A stretch of DNA of 64,000 nt from assembly GCA_000403275.2 (NCBI GenBank), contig KE159600.1:331708-395707 (forward strand). Direction: 5' to 3'. The stretch's first letter is position 1. Each line of letters begins with the position of its first letter. A program made the position numbers and the translations under genes. The stretch comes from Lachnospiraceae bacterium 28-4 (lineage in GTDB: Bacteria > Bacillota > Clostridia > Lachnospirales > Lachnospiraceae). The notes beneath the pieces were generated by a model, which was not told the DNA's origin, ran no database searches, and saw nothing but the letters and a program-made list of their open reading frames with translations. This document shows, piece by piece, positions 15,690 to 25,466 of this stretch.

Positions 15690-17987
15690 TCAGGAAACCC
15701 TGTTATAATTAATCAGACATCCCTTTAAAATAATCTGCCGTTCTTCATCCGTCAGTTCGCCAAGGGAAAGTTCGAACTCTTTCATTCCTTCTTCGCCGAC
15801 CACATAAGCTCTAATATGATCCGCCTTTTCTTCCACCGCTTTCCGAATGTCCGGCAGGAAAAGATAATCCATATTTTTAAACGGAAGCTGCTTATCATCC
15901 CCGTCAATAAGAAACGGAAGCATTCCCCAGTTAATCAGATTGGAGCGGTATCTCTTCGTCGCATATTCGCTGGCGATATTCGCCCAGCCGCCCAACACCT
16001 TCTGGCAGGATGCCGCCTGCTCCCTCGCGGAACCATCGCCCGGTTTTACCGCAAAAATCGTGGAACCAAATCCCACATTTCCTCTTCCCACTTCAGGATA
16101 CAGCTTTTGAATGCTTTCCATTACCGGTTTTAATTCCGGTTTTACGTCTAACGGACATTTTCCGTCCATCACCGCCGTCTGCGCCTCCTGGATGTCCTTT
16201 GCCCGCCCCACATAAGACGGATCTTTCCTGGACAGCGTAAATTCCGCCAGCCCAAGCGGATTGGATCGGTATGAAGAAGTTTCTCCCGAAGGAATCAGCT
16301 CATCCGTAGTTGTCACCGGGTCATGGATCTCGGATACCATCTGCAAGATCAGGTTTTCCGGCAGCTCGCACATCTTCGGCCAGTCTTTGATATTCGGCCC
16401 AAACTGTATGTCTACCGCCGGATCGGCAACGCCTTTGGAATCGAAAACTCTGTTTGCATATATATTGGAATCGAAATGATATTTATATTTTCCGATGTTC
16501 CCGTCAAAGTCCGTCGCCGGCGTCAGCACCCCTTTATTTGCACTGGTTGCCGCGATCGACCGGGCATCCATCAGAGCCACGGACGAAATCTGCCCGTTCT
16601 GCAGCTTGGAGCCTTCCCTGTTCGGGAAATTCCTCGTAGAATGGCGGATACTGAATGCATTATTTGCCGGTGTGTCCCCCGCACCGAAGCACGGCCCGCA
16701 GAACGCCGTCTTAAGCACCGCCCCCGTTTCCATCAGAGCCGCCGCGCATCCGTTTTTGATCAGTTCCATATAAACCGGCATAGAGGCCGGATATACACTC
16801 AGCGTAAATCCATCGGAACCGATATAGGATCCCTTCAGGATATCCGCCGCCGCGCAGATATTTTCAAATCCGCCTCCCGCACAGCCGGCAATAATTCCCT
16901 GATCCACATAGAACTTTCCGTTTTTCACTTTATCTTTCAGTGTAAAGTCCACCGCCCCGTCCAGGCTGACTGCCGCCCTTTTTTCTACATCGTTCAGAAT
17001 ATCTTCCAGATTCGCGTTCAATTCCTCAATCGTATACGTATTGCTCGGATGGAAAGGCATTGCGATCATCGGTTTGATGCTCCCCAGATCCACGGCGATC
17101 ATCCCGTCGTAATACGCCACATCCTCCGGATTCAACTCCTTATATTCTTCTTTTCTTCCGTGAATCTCATAAAACTCTGCAATCTCCTCATCCGTTTTCC
17201 AGATCGAAGAAAGACAAGTGGTTTCTGTCGTCATAACATCGATGCCGATCCTGAAATCCGCGCTCAAAGCAGCCACGCCCGGCCCTACGAATTCCATGAC
17301 CTTATTCTTTACATAACCATTCCCGAATACCGCGCCGATAATCGCCAGCGCCACATCCTGAGGGCCTACTCCTTTCGCCGGTTCTCCCGTCAGGTAAACG
17401 CCGACCACTTCCGGCATATTGATATCATAAGTCTGGTTCAGAAGCTGCTTTACCAGCTCCGGCCCGCCCTCTCCCATCGCCATCGTTCCCAGCGCTCCAT
17501 AACGGGTATGGGAATCCGAGCCAAGGATCATCCGGCCGCCTCCTGCCAGCATTTCCCTCGCATATTGATGGATGACCGCCTGATGAGGGGGAACATAGAC
17601 TCCTCCATACTTCTTCGCACAGGTAAGTCCAAACATATGATCATCCTCATTAATCGTTCCGCCCACCGCACAAAGCGAATTATGGCAGTTCGTCAACACA
17701 TACGGCACCGGAAATTTCTCCAGCCCCGATGCCCTCGCCGTCTGTATGATCCCAACAAAAGTTATATCATGGGAAGTCAGTTTATCAAATTTTATTTTCA
17801 GCTTTTCCATGTTCCGGGATGTATTATGCTCCTCCAGAATCCGGTAAGCAATCGTCCCCTTCGCCGCCTGCTCTTTACAAATCTCCTTCCCGGTCTTCGC
17901 CTTTAACTCCGCCGCCGCATCCGCGCCGTCAGCAACAATCTCCGTCCCATTTACCAAATATACGCCGCTGTCATATAAATTTATCAT
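15690..17987 (-). CDS. Aconitase-family hydratase
   Basis: A 765-residue member of the aconitase superfamily. Iron-sulfur ligands are likely in [13 protein letters not shown] and [15 protein letters not shown] (CxxC). [22 protein letters not shown] and late arginine-rich [12 protein letters not shown] also match the family. The protein is closer to the clostridial hydratase (YbhJ-like) group than to the short LeuC-type enzymes, so the substrate may be citrate/isocitrate or another hydroxy-acid. GAGGAGG precedes the start. It has its own strong promoter, with element A2 just upstream. Confidence 0.8.
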   Translation of the reverse strand: MINLYDSGVYLVNGTEIVADGADAAAELKAKTGKEICKEQAAKGTIAYRILEEHNTSRNMEKLKIKFDKLTSHDITFVGIIQTARASGLEKFPVPYVLTNCHNSLCAVGGTINEDDHMFGLTCAKKYGGVYVPPHQAVIHQYAREMLAGGGRMILGSDSHTRYGALGTMAMGEGGPELVKQLLNQTYDINMPEVVGVYLTGEPAKGVGPQDVALAIIGAVFGNGYVKNKVMEFVGPGVAALSADFRIGIDVMTTETTCLSSIWKTDEEIAEFYEIHGRKEEYKELNPEDVAYYDGMIAVDLGSIKPMIAMPFHPSNTYTIEELNANLEDILNDVEKRAAVSLDGAVDFTLKDKVKNGKFYVDQGIIAGCAGGGFENICAAADILKGSYIGSDGFTLSVYPASMPVYMELIKNGCAAALMETGAVLKTAFCGPCFGAGDTPANNAFSIRHSTRNFPNREGSKLQNGQISSVALMDARSIAATSANKGVLTPATDFDGNIGKYKYHFDSNIYANRVFDSKGVADPAVDIQFGPNIKDWPKMCELPENLILQMVSEIHDPVTTTDELIPSGETSSYRSNPLGLAEFTLSRKDPSYVGRAKDIQEAQTAVMDGKCPLDVKPELKPVMESIQKLYPEVGRGNVGFGSTIFAVKPGDGSAREQAASCQKVLGGWANIASEYATKRYRSNLINWGMLPFLIDGDDKQLPFKNMDYLFLPDIRKAVEEKADHIRAYVVGEEGMKEFELSLGELTDEERQIILKGCLINYNRVS

Positions 17988-18053
17988 ATTGTCCTCCTCT
18001 TTCTAATTATCGCTTTTCATAGTTCTGCTCCTGCCCCAAATACACTAGCTTTT

Positions 18054-18082
18054 ATTATAAGGGAAAAAAAATTTCGTTGCAA
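18054..18082 (-). promoter_or_regulatory. Sigma-A-type promoter of the aconitase-family gene
   Basis: On the minus strand TTGCAA (18077-18082) and TATAAT (18054-18059) have a 17-base spacer. Element A2 starts five bases upstream of the -35 box. Confidence 0.7.
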
Positions 18083-18087
18083 CCCGC

Positions 18088-18432
18088 AGCCATCAATTTT
18101 TTCAGAGGGCAGGGCGCGGGGGAAGGGGGGAAGAACGGCCGGGGCCGGAGGCCATAGGGAGGGCGGAATTTCCGGCTGGAGCTTCCAATCAGATTTCACT
18201 AATGAAATGGAGAAGGGATATGAAGCCGGACGGGACGGAAACGAAAGGCATCCGTGCCTTACGTTTCCTAAAACCGCCTCCATGCGGTTTTCCCTGGGTG
18301 GTTGACCATTTCATAAGTGAAATTGCTGATTGTACGCAACAGCCGGAAATTCCGCCCTCCCTATGGCCTCCGGCCCCGGCCCTTCTCCCACCTCTTCCCC
18401 CCACGCCCTGCCCTCTGAAAAAATTGATGGCT
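18088..18432. repeat. Fold-back element A2 (core type A)
   Basis: Arms at about 18088-18181 and 18343-18432 are inverted repeats of each other, starting with AGCCATCAATTTTTTCAG and continuing through a G+C-rich stretch unlike the other copies. The 161-base core (18182-18342) has the same boundaries as in A1. Its hairpins differ by paired changes: GGAAACG/CGTTTCC (18237-18268), where other copies have GGAAGCA/TGCTTCC, and AAAACCGC/GCGGTTTT (18270-18291), where A1 has AAAATTGCC/GGCAATTTT. This preserves pairing. It lies between the GH112 gene terminator and the aconitase promoter. Confidence 0.8.
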
Positions 18433-18455
18433 TTATTCTGCTCCAAATATAAGCA

Positions 18456-18489
18456 GGAGGTATATAGCCCCCCAAGGCTATATACCTCC
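18456..18489 (-). terminator. Terminator of the galacto-N-biose operon
   Basis: A perfect 14-bp stem GGAGGTATATAGCC/GGCTATATACCTCC with a six-base loop lies just past the GH112 stop codon. On the minus strand it is followed by a T-rich stretch. Confidence 0.65.
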
Positions 18490-18536
18490 CTGTATTTTGA
18501 TACCTTCTCTTATCTTTATTAAAAACAATGCAACAT

Positions 18537-20693
18537 TTACTTAAAATCCACCCATCTCATTTCCATAGGTTTCAGGTTCAGTTCGCACATTTTCTTGCCG
18601 TTTACAAACAACTCGGTATATTTCTCTTCCCTTGCGTTATTGATTACGGCAATTTTGCCTGTCTTTTCAAATACTGTGACTTCCGTATCCACGTTTGTTA
18701 CATAGTATTTTTTCATTTCCTCTTCCATACCGGCTGCATAGTAAATCGCTCTTAAAAGCACACGGCAGTTCTGAGGGGAATAGGGCAGGCCTGCAAAATA
18801 AACGCCCTGTCCCTTTCCGTATTTGTTCACTACCAGGCGGCAGTATTCCCCGTCCATGTTCAGTATTTGGTAATCTTCTCCCTGAGCATAGATTCTGTCC
18901 ATTCCCTCGCCGAAATCAATCTCTCCTTCAATATCTTCCAGAATGAAATGCTCGGCATTGAGTTCATTATACTTATCCGTGCTGAGAGAGAAATCCGTTT
19001 CTTTATCCACTCCAAGCACATCGCTCAACTGGAAATAACGTCCTTCAAACTGATACGCGCTCGGTTCGCCGACTCCGATAAAACCGCCCCCGTTATCCAC
19101 AAATTCGCGGATAGCGGTAATGACTTTTTCATCTTTCCAGTTTTCCGCGCCGCTGAAAGCGGTATAAGCGTCGCCCGCATTAATAATTACCTTAATATCT
19201 TCGGGTATGCCGTTTCTCACTTCATCAAAGGTAATAAATTCCACATCAAAAGGCATACCGCTCAGGCATTCAATGATCCCCACATAGGAATAAATCTCTC
19301 TGTGCCATATCGCATGATGCACCTGATTGGCCATCCATCTTCTCAAATTGCCCCAGCAGTTCAGAATCGCTACTTTAAAAGGCGCCGTATATGCCTTTGT
19401 TTCCTGCATGTTCTCATGAATCTGCCGGAACTCGTCTACTACATGGCGTATTTCATCGATAAAGCCCGGCCACTCGGAAGCTAATTTTAAATATCCGCCG
19501 TAGCCGATACGATCCAGGGGCGAACGTAAAATAGCCCTTCTCGCTTTCATCCAGTTTTCCTGTGCTTCTCCGATCGGATCTCCGCCTTCGCAGAATACAT
19601 CCGGGAAGAAGTAAGGCAGAAGACGTCCTTCCGTATATTTTACGCCTTTGATATCCGAAATCATCCGCAGGGTTACGCCGTCTCCCACAGATCCGACCAC
19701 CGCGTCCAAGCCGATATTGGCAAAATATTTTCCGAATGGCTCCGTGCCGATCCAATGGTCTCCCAGGAACATCATCGCTTCTTTTCCATAGGAATGCACA
19801 ATATCCACCAGCTCTTTCGCCAGTTTGCTTACTTCGATCTGCTGGAACTCTATAAAATCCTTAAACTCTTTGCTTGGTACGCGGAAAATGGAATTATGGT
19901 ATCCCTGATCCACGATAAATTCCGGGCGGAACTTATAACCGGCCCATTTTTCGAATTTCTCCAGAATATAAGGACTTACGCTGGCGCTGTAGCCGAACCA
20001 TTCCACATATTTTTCCCTTTTCTTCTCATCAAAGGTAAGGGTAAACTGATGAAAAAATGTAGTAAAGCGCACCACATCGATATCCGGATTGTCTTCGCAC
20101 CACTTTTTCATCTTTTTCTTGACGTATTCCTGCGTCTTCGGCTGTCTTACGTCATAAGTAAGCTGATGGGGGGCATCCTTCCAGTCATTTGTAATAAAAT
20201 TGTACATATGTACCGGATCCCATATGAGGAACGCCAGAAAGCTCACCGTATACTGATGGTATTTTATGCTTTCTATCTCCACTTCCTCCGTCTCAGCATC
20301 ATATTTCCACTGATCCGTCGGCACCACTTCTCCGGTTGTCCTGTCTATGACCTCCCACCATCTCTTCGGGTCATCAATAGTATTTACTTTCAACTGCTCC
20401 GTATGGAACCCTTTCATCAGCTTAATGCGCAGCCTGGTATCCCTGGCCGTTACTCTTTCGCTGATCAAATATTCCTGCTGTACTTCATCGGGATTCGCAT
20501 TTGCCCACTCATTATCTTTCCTGGTGGTATAATAAGTGGCATATTTCTTCCCATCCTGCGACAGAAGTTCTTCCGGCATCGCCGTTCCGTCGCAATCCCT
20601 CAGGGCATCCGCCCCGAGAAGATTTTTCAAACGTATTGTCTCATCCACCATATCTATATCGGTAGGCAGTGTCAGCCTTCCTGTCATACTCAT
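18537..20693 (-). CDS. lnpA: 1,3-beta-galactosyl-N-acetylhexosamine phosphorylase (GH112)
   Basis: A 718-residue cytoplasmic enzyme that phosphorolyses galacto-N-biose and lacto-N-biose to galactose-1-phosphate plus free N-acetylhexosamine. Family signatures: GRLTLPTDIDMVDETIRL at the start, FLIWDPVHMYNFITNDW near residue 165, RFTTFFHQFTLTFDEK, FLGDHWIGTEPFG and ANQVHHAIWHREIYSYVG. The ATG at 20693 follows GGAGGAGAAT; the frame opens further upstream to 20714 without need. It closes an operon with an ABC importer and a small membrane protein. NahK, the enzyme that uses the freed N-acetylhexosamine, lies 4.8 kb upstream. Confidence 0.93.
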   Translation of the reverse strand: MSMTGRLTLPTDIDMVDETIRLKNLLGADALRDCDGTAMPEELLSQDGKKYATYYTTRKDNEWANANPDEVQQEYLISERVTARDTRLRIKLMKGFHTEQLKVNTIDDPKRWWEVIDRTTGEVVPTDQWKYDAETEEVEIESIKYHQYTVSFLAFLIWDPVHMYNFITNDWKDAPHQLTYDVRQPKTQEYVKKKMKKWCEDNPDIDVVRFTTFFHQFTLTFDEKKREKYVEWFGYSASVSPYILEKFEKWAGYKFRPEFIVDQGYHNSIFRVPSKEFKDFIEFQQIEVSKLAKELVDIVHSYGKEAMMFLGDHWIGTEPFGKYFANIGLDAVVGSVGDGVTLRMISDIKGVKYTEGRLLPYFFPDVFCEGGDPIGEAQENWMKARRAILRSPLDRIGYGGYLKLASEWPGFIDEIRHVVDEFRQIHENMQETKAYTAPFKVAILNCWGNLRRWMANQVHHAIWHREIYSYVGIIECLSGMPFDVEFITFDEVRNGIPEDIKVIINAGDAYTAFSGAENWKDEKVITAIREFVDNGGGFIGVGEPSAYQFEGRYFQLSDVLGVDKETDFSLSTDKYNELNAEHFILEDIEGEIDFGEGMDRIYAQGEDYQILNMDGEYCRLVVNKYGKGQGVYFAGLPYSPQNCRVLLRAIYYAAGMEEEMKKYYVTNVDTEVTVFEKTGKIAVINNAREEKYTELFVNGKKMCELNLKPMEMRWVDFK

Positions 20694-20737
20694 ATTCTCC
20701 TCCTCACCGTCCATCCCGTTCCGGCCATGTCCGGCAT

Positions 20738-20908
20738 CTACTTCGTATACTGCTTGTTATAACGATAAAGTAAAAACAGAATTCCCGCCAGTCCTACTAC
20801 CATTATACCAAGGCCGCTTGGCCCGACGTTTCTCTGTTGTGTACAGATAAGTACCATGCATACCACAAATATCACGATATTAATGACTACATTTAACCAT
20901 TTATTCAT
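20738..20908 (-). CDS. Small two-helix membrane protein, DUF6903-like
   Basis: A 56-residue gene. The protein begins MNKWLNVVINIVIFVVCM and ends LFLLYRYNKQYTK, with two membrane helices (about 6-23 and 33-49) joined by a short loop containing GPSGLG. TAGGAGG lies nine bases before the ATG. It sits between the second ABC permease and the GH112 phosphorylase, with short gaps on both sides, so it is part of the operon. The pattern matches the small DUF6903 family often seen with sugar ABC importers in clostridia; its role is unknown, perhaps an importer accessory subunit. Confidence 0.75.
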   Translation of the reverse strand: MNKWLNVVINIVIFVVCMVLICTQQRNVGPSGLGIMVVGLAGILFLLYRYNKQYTK

Positions 20909-20938
20909 GTCCGTTTCCTCCTATTTCCAGAAAGGTTT

Positions 20939-21823
20939 TTAGCCCTTCAATCCGCCAAGGCTCATGCCCTGCGTCAGTTTTTTCTGCATCATCATATACA
21001 GGATCAGCGTCGGCAGCATGACAATGACAAGCCCCGCATAGAGCTGGCCGTAATTTGCCGCCGCTTTCTGCGCCTGCATCAGCTGCATCAAACCTACCGG
21101 CAAGGTTTTATTCTCCTTGGTGAGCAATGTCATGGAAATAATATACTCGTTCCAGAAAGAAAGGAAATTGAACAAAATAACCGTAATAATACTCGGCTTT
21201 GCCATCGGCATCATAATCGTTACCATCGTTCTGAAATATCCGCTTCCGTCTACAAATGCCGCCTCCTCATAATCTTTTGGAATTGTTACAAAAAATCCCG
21301 ATAAGAGATATATGGTAAAAGGCAGAGCCGTCGAAGCATATACCAACGCGGTCACAAACAGATTGTTTAGAAACAACCCGGAACCAAGCCATGATTTCAT
21401 CACTTTATCCGCGTCTACCAGCATGAGGAAAATAGGCACTACAATATAGTTTACGTTAATAAACAATCCTGCCATAAACGCTATGTTCAAAAGCTTGCTT
21501 CCCATAAATTTATATCTGGCAAGCGTATAAGCTGCAGGAAGCGCGATTACCAGAAGGAGCAGCAGGGCCAGCACCGTAATAATTACGGAATTGATCATGT
21601 AGGAACCCATGCTTGCCTTTGTAAACGCGTCGGCAAAGTTCTGGAAATACAATCCCTTGGGCAATGTCCACGGATTGCCGTAAAACTCGGAATTTTCTTT
21701 AACAGATGCCATAAATACCCAGGCAACAGGAACAATAATGCTGATTGCCAGCATCAATAACGCTATGTATATAAACACTTTTACTACTTTATCATTTACA
21801 GCGATTTTTCTACGATCCATCAT
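20939..21823 (-). CDS. Carbohydrate ABC importer permease, MalG type
   Basis: A 294-residue inner-membrane permease with six predicted helices. The ATPase-coupling EAA loop reads YEEAAFVDGSGYFRTMVTIMMPMAKPS near residue 200. AAGGAGGTGG precedes the two adjacent ATG codons. It follows the MalF-type permease by nine bases. The partner ATPase is not encoded here, as is usual for CUT1 systems that share MsmK-type ATPases. The likely cargo is galacto-N-biose or lacto-N-biose, inferred from the phosphorylase in the operon. Confidence 0.88.
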   Translation of the reverse strand: MMDRRKIAVNDKVVKVFIYIALLMLAISIIVPVAWVFMASVKENSEFYGNPWTLPKGLYFQNFADAFTKASMGSYMINSVIITVLALLLLLVIALPAAYTLARYKFMGSKLLNIAFMAGLFINVNYIVVPIFLMLVDADKVMKSWLGSGLFLNNLFVTALVYASTALPFTIYLLSGFFVTIPKDYEEAAFVDGSGYFRTMVTIMMPMAKPSIITVILFNFLSFWNEYIISMTLLTKENKTLPVGLMQLMQAQKAAANYGQLYAGLVIVMLPTLILYMMMQKKLTQGMSLGGLKG

Positions 21824-21832
21824 TCCACCTCC

Positions 21833-22726
21833 TTAGAATTCCAACGGTTCACGCTTCGTTGCCGCATTTACCACTGCCGAAAGCGCGAAGGAGAATAAAA
21901 ATACCAATACGCCGATCGCCATACCATAGCCGTAAGAGGAATTGGTATATGCCTGCTGGTACATATAACTCAGGAATACTTCCGTCGCTCCGTCCGGTCC
22001 GCCGTTGGTCATTGCTTTTACAAACAGGAAGCTTAAGTTAATGGAACTGATAACAAAAAATGTAAGGGTGGTACGTATATTCGTCCAGATCAGAGGAAGA
22101 GTAATGTCAAAAAACTGCCGTATCCTCCCTGCTCCTTCCAGATTGGCCGACTCATACAAACTCTCCGGCACACTTGCCATACTGGCCATATACATAACCA
22201 TGTAATAACCGATCGCCTGCCATATCATAGCGATAACAAGCGAATAAATAACTATCTTCTGATCCCCCATCCATAAGATTGGCGTAGCGTCCTTTCCTCT
22301 GAATATAGAAAGTATGCTGTTTAAAAGCCCGTTGTTCGGGTCATAAATAGCGGAAAAGATTGCAGAAATAACTACTACCGATAAAATATTAGGAATATAA
22401 AATACGATTCGGAAGAAGTTCTGCCCGACAATTTTTTCCCTCGATAAAATAGCCGCAAAAATAAGGGCAAATGCCATTGTCACTATCGTTACCAAAGTGA
22501 TCAACAATATGGTATTTTGGAAGGAACGGAAGAAATTACTGTCGTTCATGAGAAGCTTAAAGTTCTGTAGGCCGACGAACTGCTTTGTATTGGAAAACCC
22601 GCCCCATTTATACAATGACATATTAAATACCTTAATTGTCGGAATAATCATAAATATAATGAATAACAGTGTTGCCGGCGCTACGCATGTGACAATAAAC
22701 GCCTTTTTTGCTTTCGTGTTCTTCAT
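21833..22726 (-). CDS. Carbohydrate ABC importer permease, MalF type
   Basis: A 297-residue permease with six helices. The EAA loop reads YESANLEGAGRIRQFFDITLPLIW. The start is taken at 22726 (MKNTKAKKAF), where GGAGG lies eight bases before the ATG; the longer frame to 22789 runs back through the intergenic hairpin. It pairs with the MalG-type permease and the upstream binding protein as a CUT1 importer. Confidence 0.88.
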   Translation of the reverse strand: MKNTKAKKAFIVTCVAPATLLFIIFMIIPTIKVFNMSLYKWGGFSNTKQFVGLQNFKLLMNDSNFFRSFQNTILLITLVTIVTMAFALIFAAILSREKIVGQNFFRIVFYIPNILSVVVISAIFSAIYDPNNGLLNSILSIFRGKDATPILWMGDQKIVIYSLVIAMIWQAIGYYMVMYMASMASVPESLYESANLEGAGRIRQFFDITLPLIWTNIRTTLTFFVISSINLSFLFVKAMTNGGPDGATEVFLSYMYQQAYTNSSYGYGMAIGVLVFLFSFALSAVVNAATKREPLEF

Positions 22727-22760
22727 AATGACCTCCATTCTGTTCCTATTTTTATAAAAT

Positions 22761-22794
22761 TGGGACATGCCGGGGATTACTCCGTGCATGTCCC
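22761..22794 (-). terminator. Intra-operon hairpin between binding protein and permease genes
   Basis: TGGGACATGC pairs with GCATGTCCCA, followed on the minus strand by ATTTTAT. Such a hairpin commonly lets the binding-protein mRNA accumulate above the permease mRNA, through partial termination or 3' protection. Here that is inference. Confidence 0.55.
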
Positions 22795-22821
22795 ATGCTT
22801 AATACTCTTTATTCAACAGGT

Positions 22822-24255
22822 TTATTCCATTGCTGCCCTGTATTTATCACTTACTTCCGTAACTGCTGCGATCCATTCATCCACAGTCTTGTCACCGCTT
22901 ACGATACTATTTACTGTTTCGAACAGAGCGTCTGCCATCGTTGTGCCTTCTACCGGTGTGGTAGCTGCGAAGCCGCCCATAACTGCCGTAGCGCCTGTAT
23001 CATATACGCTGTAGAACAATTTGTTGTCGCCTTCTAAGCTTTCGCCAATACCTACGACCGGCTGGATAGCGTTGGAACCAGCAAAGATTGCTGCTGCTTC
23101 ATCGGAATACATATAAGCTACGAATTCTTTTGCAAGATCCTGATTTTCTGCTGCTGCCGGGATCCACATCTGCTCAAACCAGCAGAAAGAACATCCAGCG
23201 CCGCCTGCATTTACTGCCGGAATAGCTGTGAAGCCCCATTTGAAGTTCTCGCCTCTCGGAGCGTCTGCCATTTCGCCAGGAAGCCATGTGCCGTTCGGGC
23301 AGAAGATAGCCTTGTCATCCAGAATCAGCTGCTGATTCTTTGTGAAGCTTTCGTTGTTAGCGTTTGCTACTGTCGTAGGCTCTGTATACTCAGCCAGTTT
23401 TGCAACGATATCAAATACTTTTCTTGCATCTTCGGATTCCCATATGCCTTCGCTGTATGTCATGCACTGATCAAAGAAGCTTGATCCGCCTGCGGAAGAC
23501 AACAGAGCGAACATAAATGCATCAAAGTATCCTGTTGTCGGATATGTAAATAAGGAAATGCCTTCTGCTTTCGCCTTATCGCCTAACTCCCACATTTCAT
23601 CCCATGTAGTAGGAAGCGTCCAGCCTTTTTCTTCCAACAGACCTGCGTCATAGAACAATCCGCAAGGGCTGTAGAACATCGGTGCATAATAGGTTACGCC
23701 GTCGCCGTAAGGATTGGTTGCCAGCGTATCAAGGAAACCGGGAACAATCTTATCTTTTACTTTTACATCTTCTCCGGGAACTGTCATATCCATAACATCC
23801 GTCAAAGGAAGTAATCCTTTTTCCCTTGCCAGTGTTTCTGTCAAACCAGCTTCGCGGCCTGTTGCACAGTGAACAACGTCCGGATAATCGCCAGCTTTCA
23901 TGCCAGGAGTAATTACGTCTTCAATTTTCTTGTCAACGGTAAGTTCTACGGTTACGCCGGGGTGGGATGCTTCGAATGCTTTCGCTACTTCGGTCCACAT
24001 ATCAGCGCCGTATCCGCCTTCAAATGCCGCTACTTTTACAGTGCCTTCCAGTGCGGGAGCTGCTGCCTCCTCTTCGGGAGCCGCTTCCTCTGCAGGAGCT
24101 TCCTCTGCAGGTGCTGCCTCTTCTGCCGGAGCCGCTTCCTCTGCAGGTGCTGCTTCTTCTGCCGGAGCCGCCGGTTCAGGAGATGAACCACAGCCGGCAA
24201 ACGTTCCGATTACCATGGCTGCAGCCAGTAAAACAGATATTGTTTTCTTTTTCAT
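22822..24255 (-). CDS. Extracellular sugar-binding lipoprotein of the importer
   Basis: A 477-residue family 1 solute-binding protein. The signal peptide ends in the lipobox FAGC, about residue 22. It is followed by a low-complexity linker of repeated PAEEA/APAEE units (about 26-65) and then the binding domain, with VAAFEGGYGADMWTEVAKAFEASHPG near its start. The ATG at 24255 follows AAAGGAGG. The gene heads the operon for galacto-N-biose uptake and cleavage. The linker is acidic and alanine-rich and probably spans the cell wall. Substrate is inferred from the linked GH112 gene. Confidence 0.88.
   Translation of the reverse strand: MKKKTISVLLAAAMVIGTFAGCGSSPEPAAPAEEAAPAEEAAPAEEAAPAEEAPAEEAAPEEEAAAPALEGTVKVAAFEGGYGADMWTEVAKAFEASHPGVTVELTVDKKIEDVITPGMKAGDYPDVVHCATGREAGLTETLAREKGLLPLTDVMDMTVPGEDVKVKDKIVPGFLDTLATNPYGDGVTYYAPMFYSPCGLFYDAGLLEEKGWTLPTTWDEMWELGDKAKAEGISLFTYPTTGYFDAFMFALLSSAGGSSFFDQCMTYSEGIWESEDARKVFDIVAKLAEYTEPTTVANANNESFTKNQQLILDDKAIFCPNGTWLPGEMADAPRGENFKWGFTAIPAVNAGGAGCSFCWFEQMWIPAAAENQDLAKEFVAYMYSDEAAAIFAGSNAIQPVVGIGESLEGDNKLFYSVYDTGATAVMGGFAATTPVEGTTMADALFETVNSIVSGDKTVDEWIAAVTEVSDKYRAAME
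24060..24180 (-). repeat. In-gene tandem repeat coding the PAEEA linker
   Basis: Short imperfect tandem repeats of about 15-21 bases encode the alanine/glutamate/proline linker of the importer binding lipoprotein. Slippage could change linker length between strains. Confidence 0.7.
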
Positions 24256-24299
24256 GTTTGTCCTCCTTTTGCTGTAATCAAATATTACAAGCATTTTTA

Positions 24300-24319
24300 T
24301 TGTTGATTATTGACAACAA
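24300..24319. promoter_or_regulatory. Possible operator in the importer leader
   Basis: TTGTTG and CAACAA form an inverted repeat with an eight-base centre, just downstream of the predicted transcription start of the importer operon. It could bind a repressor or the divergent AraC regulator. Confidence 0.3.
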
Positions 24320-24334
24320 GTTTCTTATTCATTA

Positions 24335-24363
24335 AGTATATATGTTTATTTTTTCCTGTTCAA
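24335..24363 (-). promoter_or_regulatory. Promoter of the galacto-N-biose importer operon
   Basis: On the minus strand TTGAAC (24358-24363) and TATACT (24335-24340) have a 17-base spacer. It faces away from the AraC regulator, in a shared A+T-rich control region (24256-24580) that otherwise holds only the weaker opposite promoter and the inverted repeat at 24300. Confidence 0.55.
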
Positions 24364-24415
24364 TTTCTATATTGCTCTATTTTTTATATTTCTTGTTGTT
24401 TTTGAAATAAAAAAC

Positions 24416-24444
24416 TTTATTCCTGGATTTTTATAGAGTATAAT
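24416..24444 (+). promoter_or_regulatory. Possible promoter of the AraC regulator gene
   Basis: TATAAT at 24439-24444 with a poor -35 (TTTATT) 17 bases upstream. The weak -35 suggests activator dependence or low output. Confidence 0.4.
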
Positions 24445-24580
24445 TAGATAAAAGAATTCTCTAAATCGACATTTTATTAGTCGTTTTATCCAATCTTTTT
24501 TTACATTATTGTCAAATTTATTGATTTCGTATAAAAACCATGTCCTCCATACAACATGCACAAAAGAAAGGCGGCCCGGA

Positions 24581-25432
24581 ATGAGCAATGAGCGAATCAA
24601 TCTGGAACAGAAAACTCTCTCGAAACTGAACTTTAATCTCCGCTATATTTCTATTTCCAAATACGAAGGCGACTGGCAGAGCCTTCCTCATACGCACCAT
24701 TTTACCGAGCTTTTTTACGTCGTCAACGGAAGCGGCATTTTTCATGTCGAAAACGATCTGGTACCGGTAAAGCCCAACGATCTTATGATCATCAACCCCC
24801 ATGTGGAACACACGGAAAAAACCAGGACCAACAATCCCATGGAGTATATCGTCTTCGGCGTGGACGGCCTTGCCTTTTCCTATCATGGCAAAAAGGAAAA
24901 TGTAAGGAAAAATTTCAGCCATTACAGCTATACTTCTTCCCAGAACCGGCTCGTGGATTATTCCCGGCTGATGCTGGAGGAATTCCGTGAAAAAAAACCG
25001 GGGTACGAACTTGTCTGCCAGGGCATTCTGCAAGTGCTTCTCGTTTTTATATCGAGGGAACTAGATCTGTCCATTATCTCCGACTCCACCTTCCAGATCT
25101 CCAAGGAATGCGCCCTCGCCAAGCGTTATATCGATTCCAACTATGCCCAGAACATCACTCTGGACACTTTGTCGGAAATCACTCATATCAACAAATATTA
25201 CCTCGCCCATTCTTTCGCCGCATGCATCGGGCAGTCACCCATCAGCTATCTGTCTGCCAAGCGTCTGCAAGCGAGCAAGGAGCTGCTCATCAGCACCAAC
25301 CACTCCATCGCGCAGATCGCTTCCAGTACGGGGTTTTCTTCCCAGTCCTACTTTTCACAGATTTTCAAAAAATCCGTAGGGATGACGCCTCAGCAATACA
25401 GGAAAATACATACAAACAATGCCGGCCAGTAA
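24581..25432 (+). CDS. AraC-family regulator of the galacto-N-biose locus
   Basis: A 283-residue regulator. The N-terminal cupin-like sensing domain contains LPHTHHFTELFYVVNGSG and NPHVEHTEKT. The C-terminal double helix-turn-helix runs from AKRYIDSNYAQNITLDTLSE through IAQIASSTGFSSQSYFSQIF and ends KSVGMTPQQYRK. The ATG at 24581 has AAAGG about nine bases upstream; an earlier in-frame ATG at 24509 lacks one. It is divergent from the importer operon and probably activates it in response to a sugar. Confidence 0.88.
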   Translation: MSNERINLEQKTLSKLNFNLRYISISKYEGDWQSLPHTHHFTELFYVVNGSGIFHVENDLVPVKPNDLMIINPHVEHTEKTRTNNPMEYIVFGVDGLAFSYHGKKENVRKNFSHYSYTSSQNRLVDYSRLMLEEFREKKPGYELVCQGILQVLLVFISRELDLSIISDSTFQISKECALAKRYIDSNYAQNITLDTLSEITHINKYYLAHSFAACIGQSPISYLSAKRLQASKELLISTNHSIAQIASSTGFSSQSYFSQIFKKSVGMTPQQYRKIHTNNAGQ

Positions 25433-25466
25433 AAGGCCGGCATTATCTTATGCTGTTGTTCCCCGT

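Noticed and set aside
16323-17906. A 527-codon plus-strand open frame opposite the aconitase-family gene
   Set aside because: Shadow of a conserved, motif-complete gene. The same holds for the long frames opposite ileS (32449-33714) and mfd (58354-59928).
24060-24180. Short tandem repeats resembling a CRISPR-like array
   Set aside because: They are in frame within a lipoprotein gene and encode a PAEEA linker; there are no spacers of constant length.
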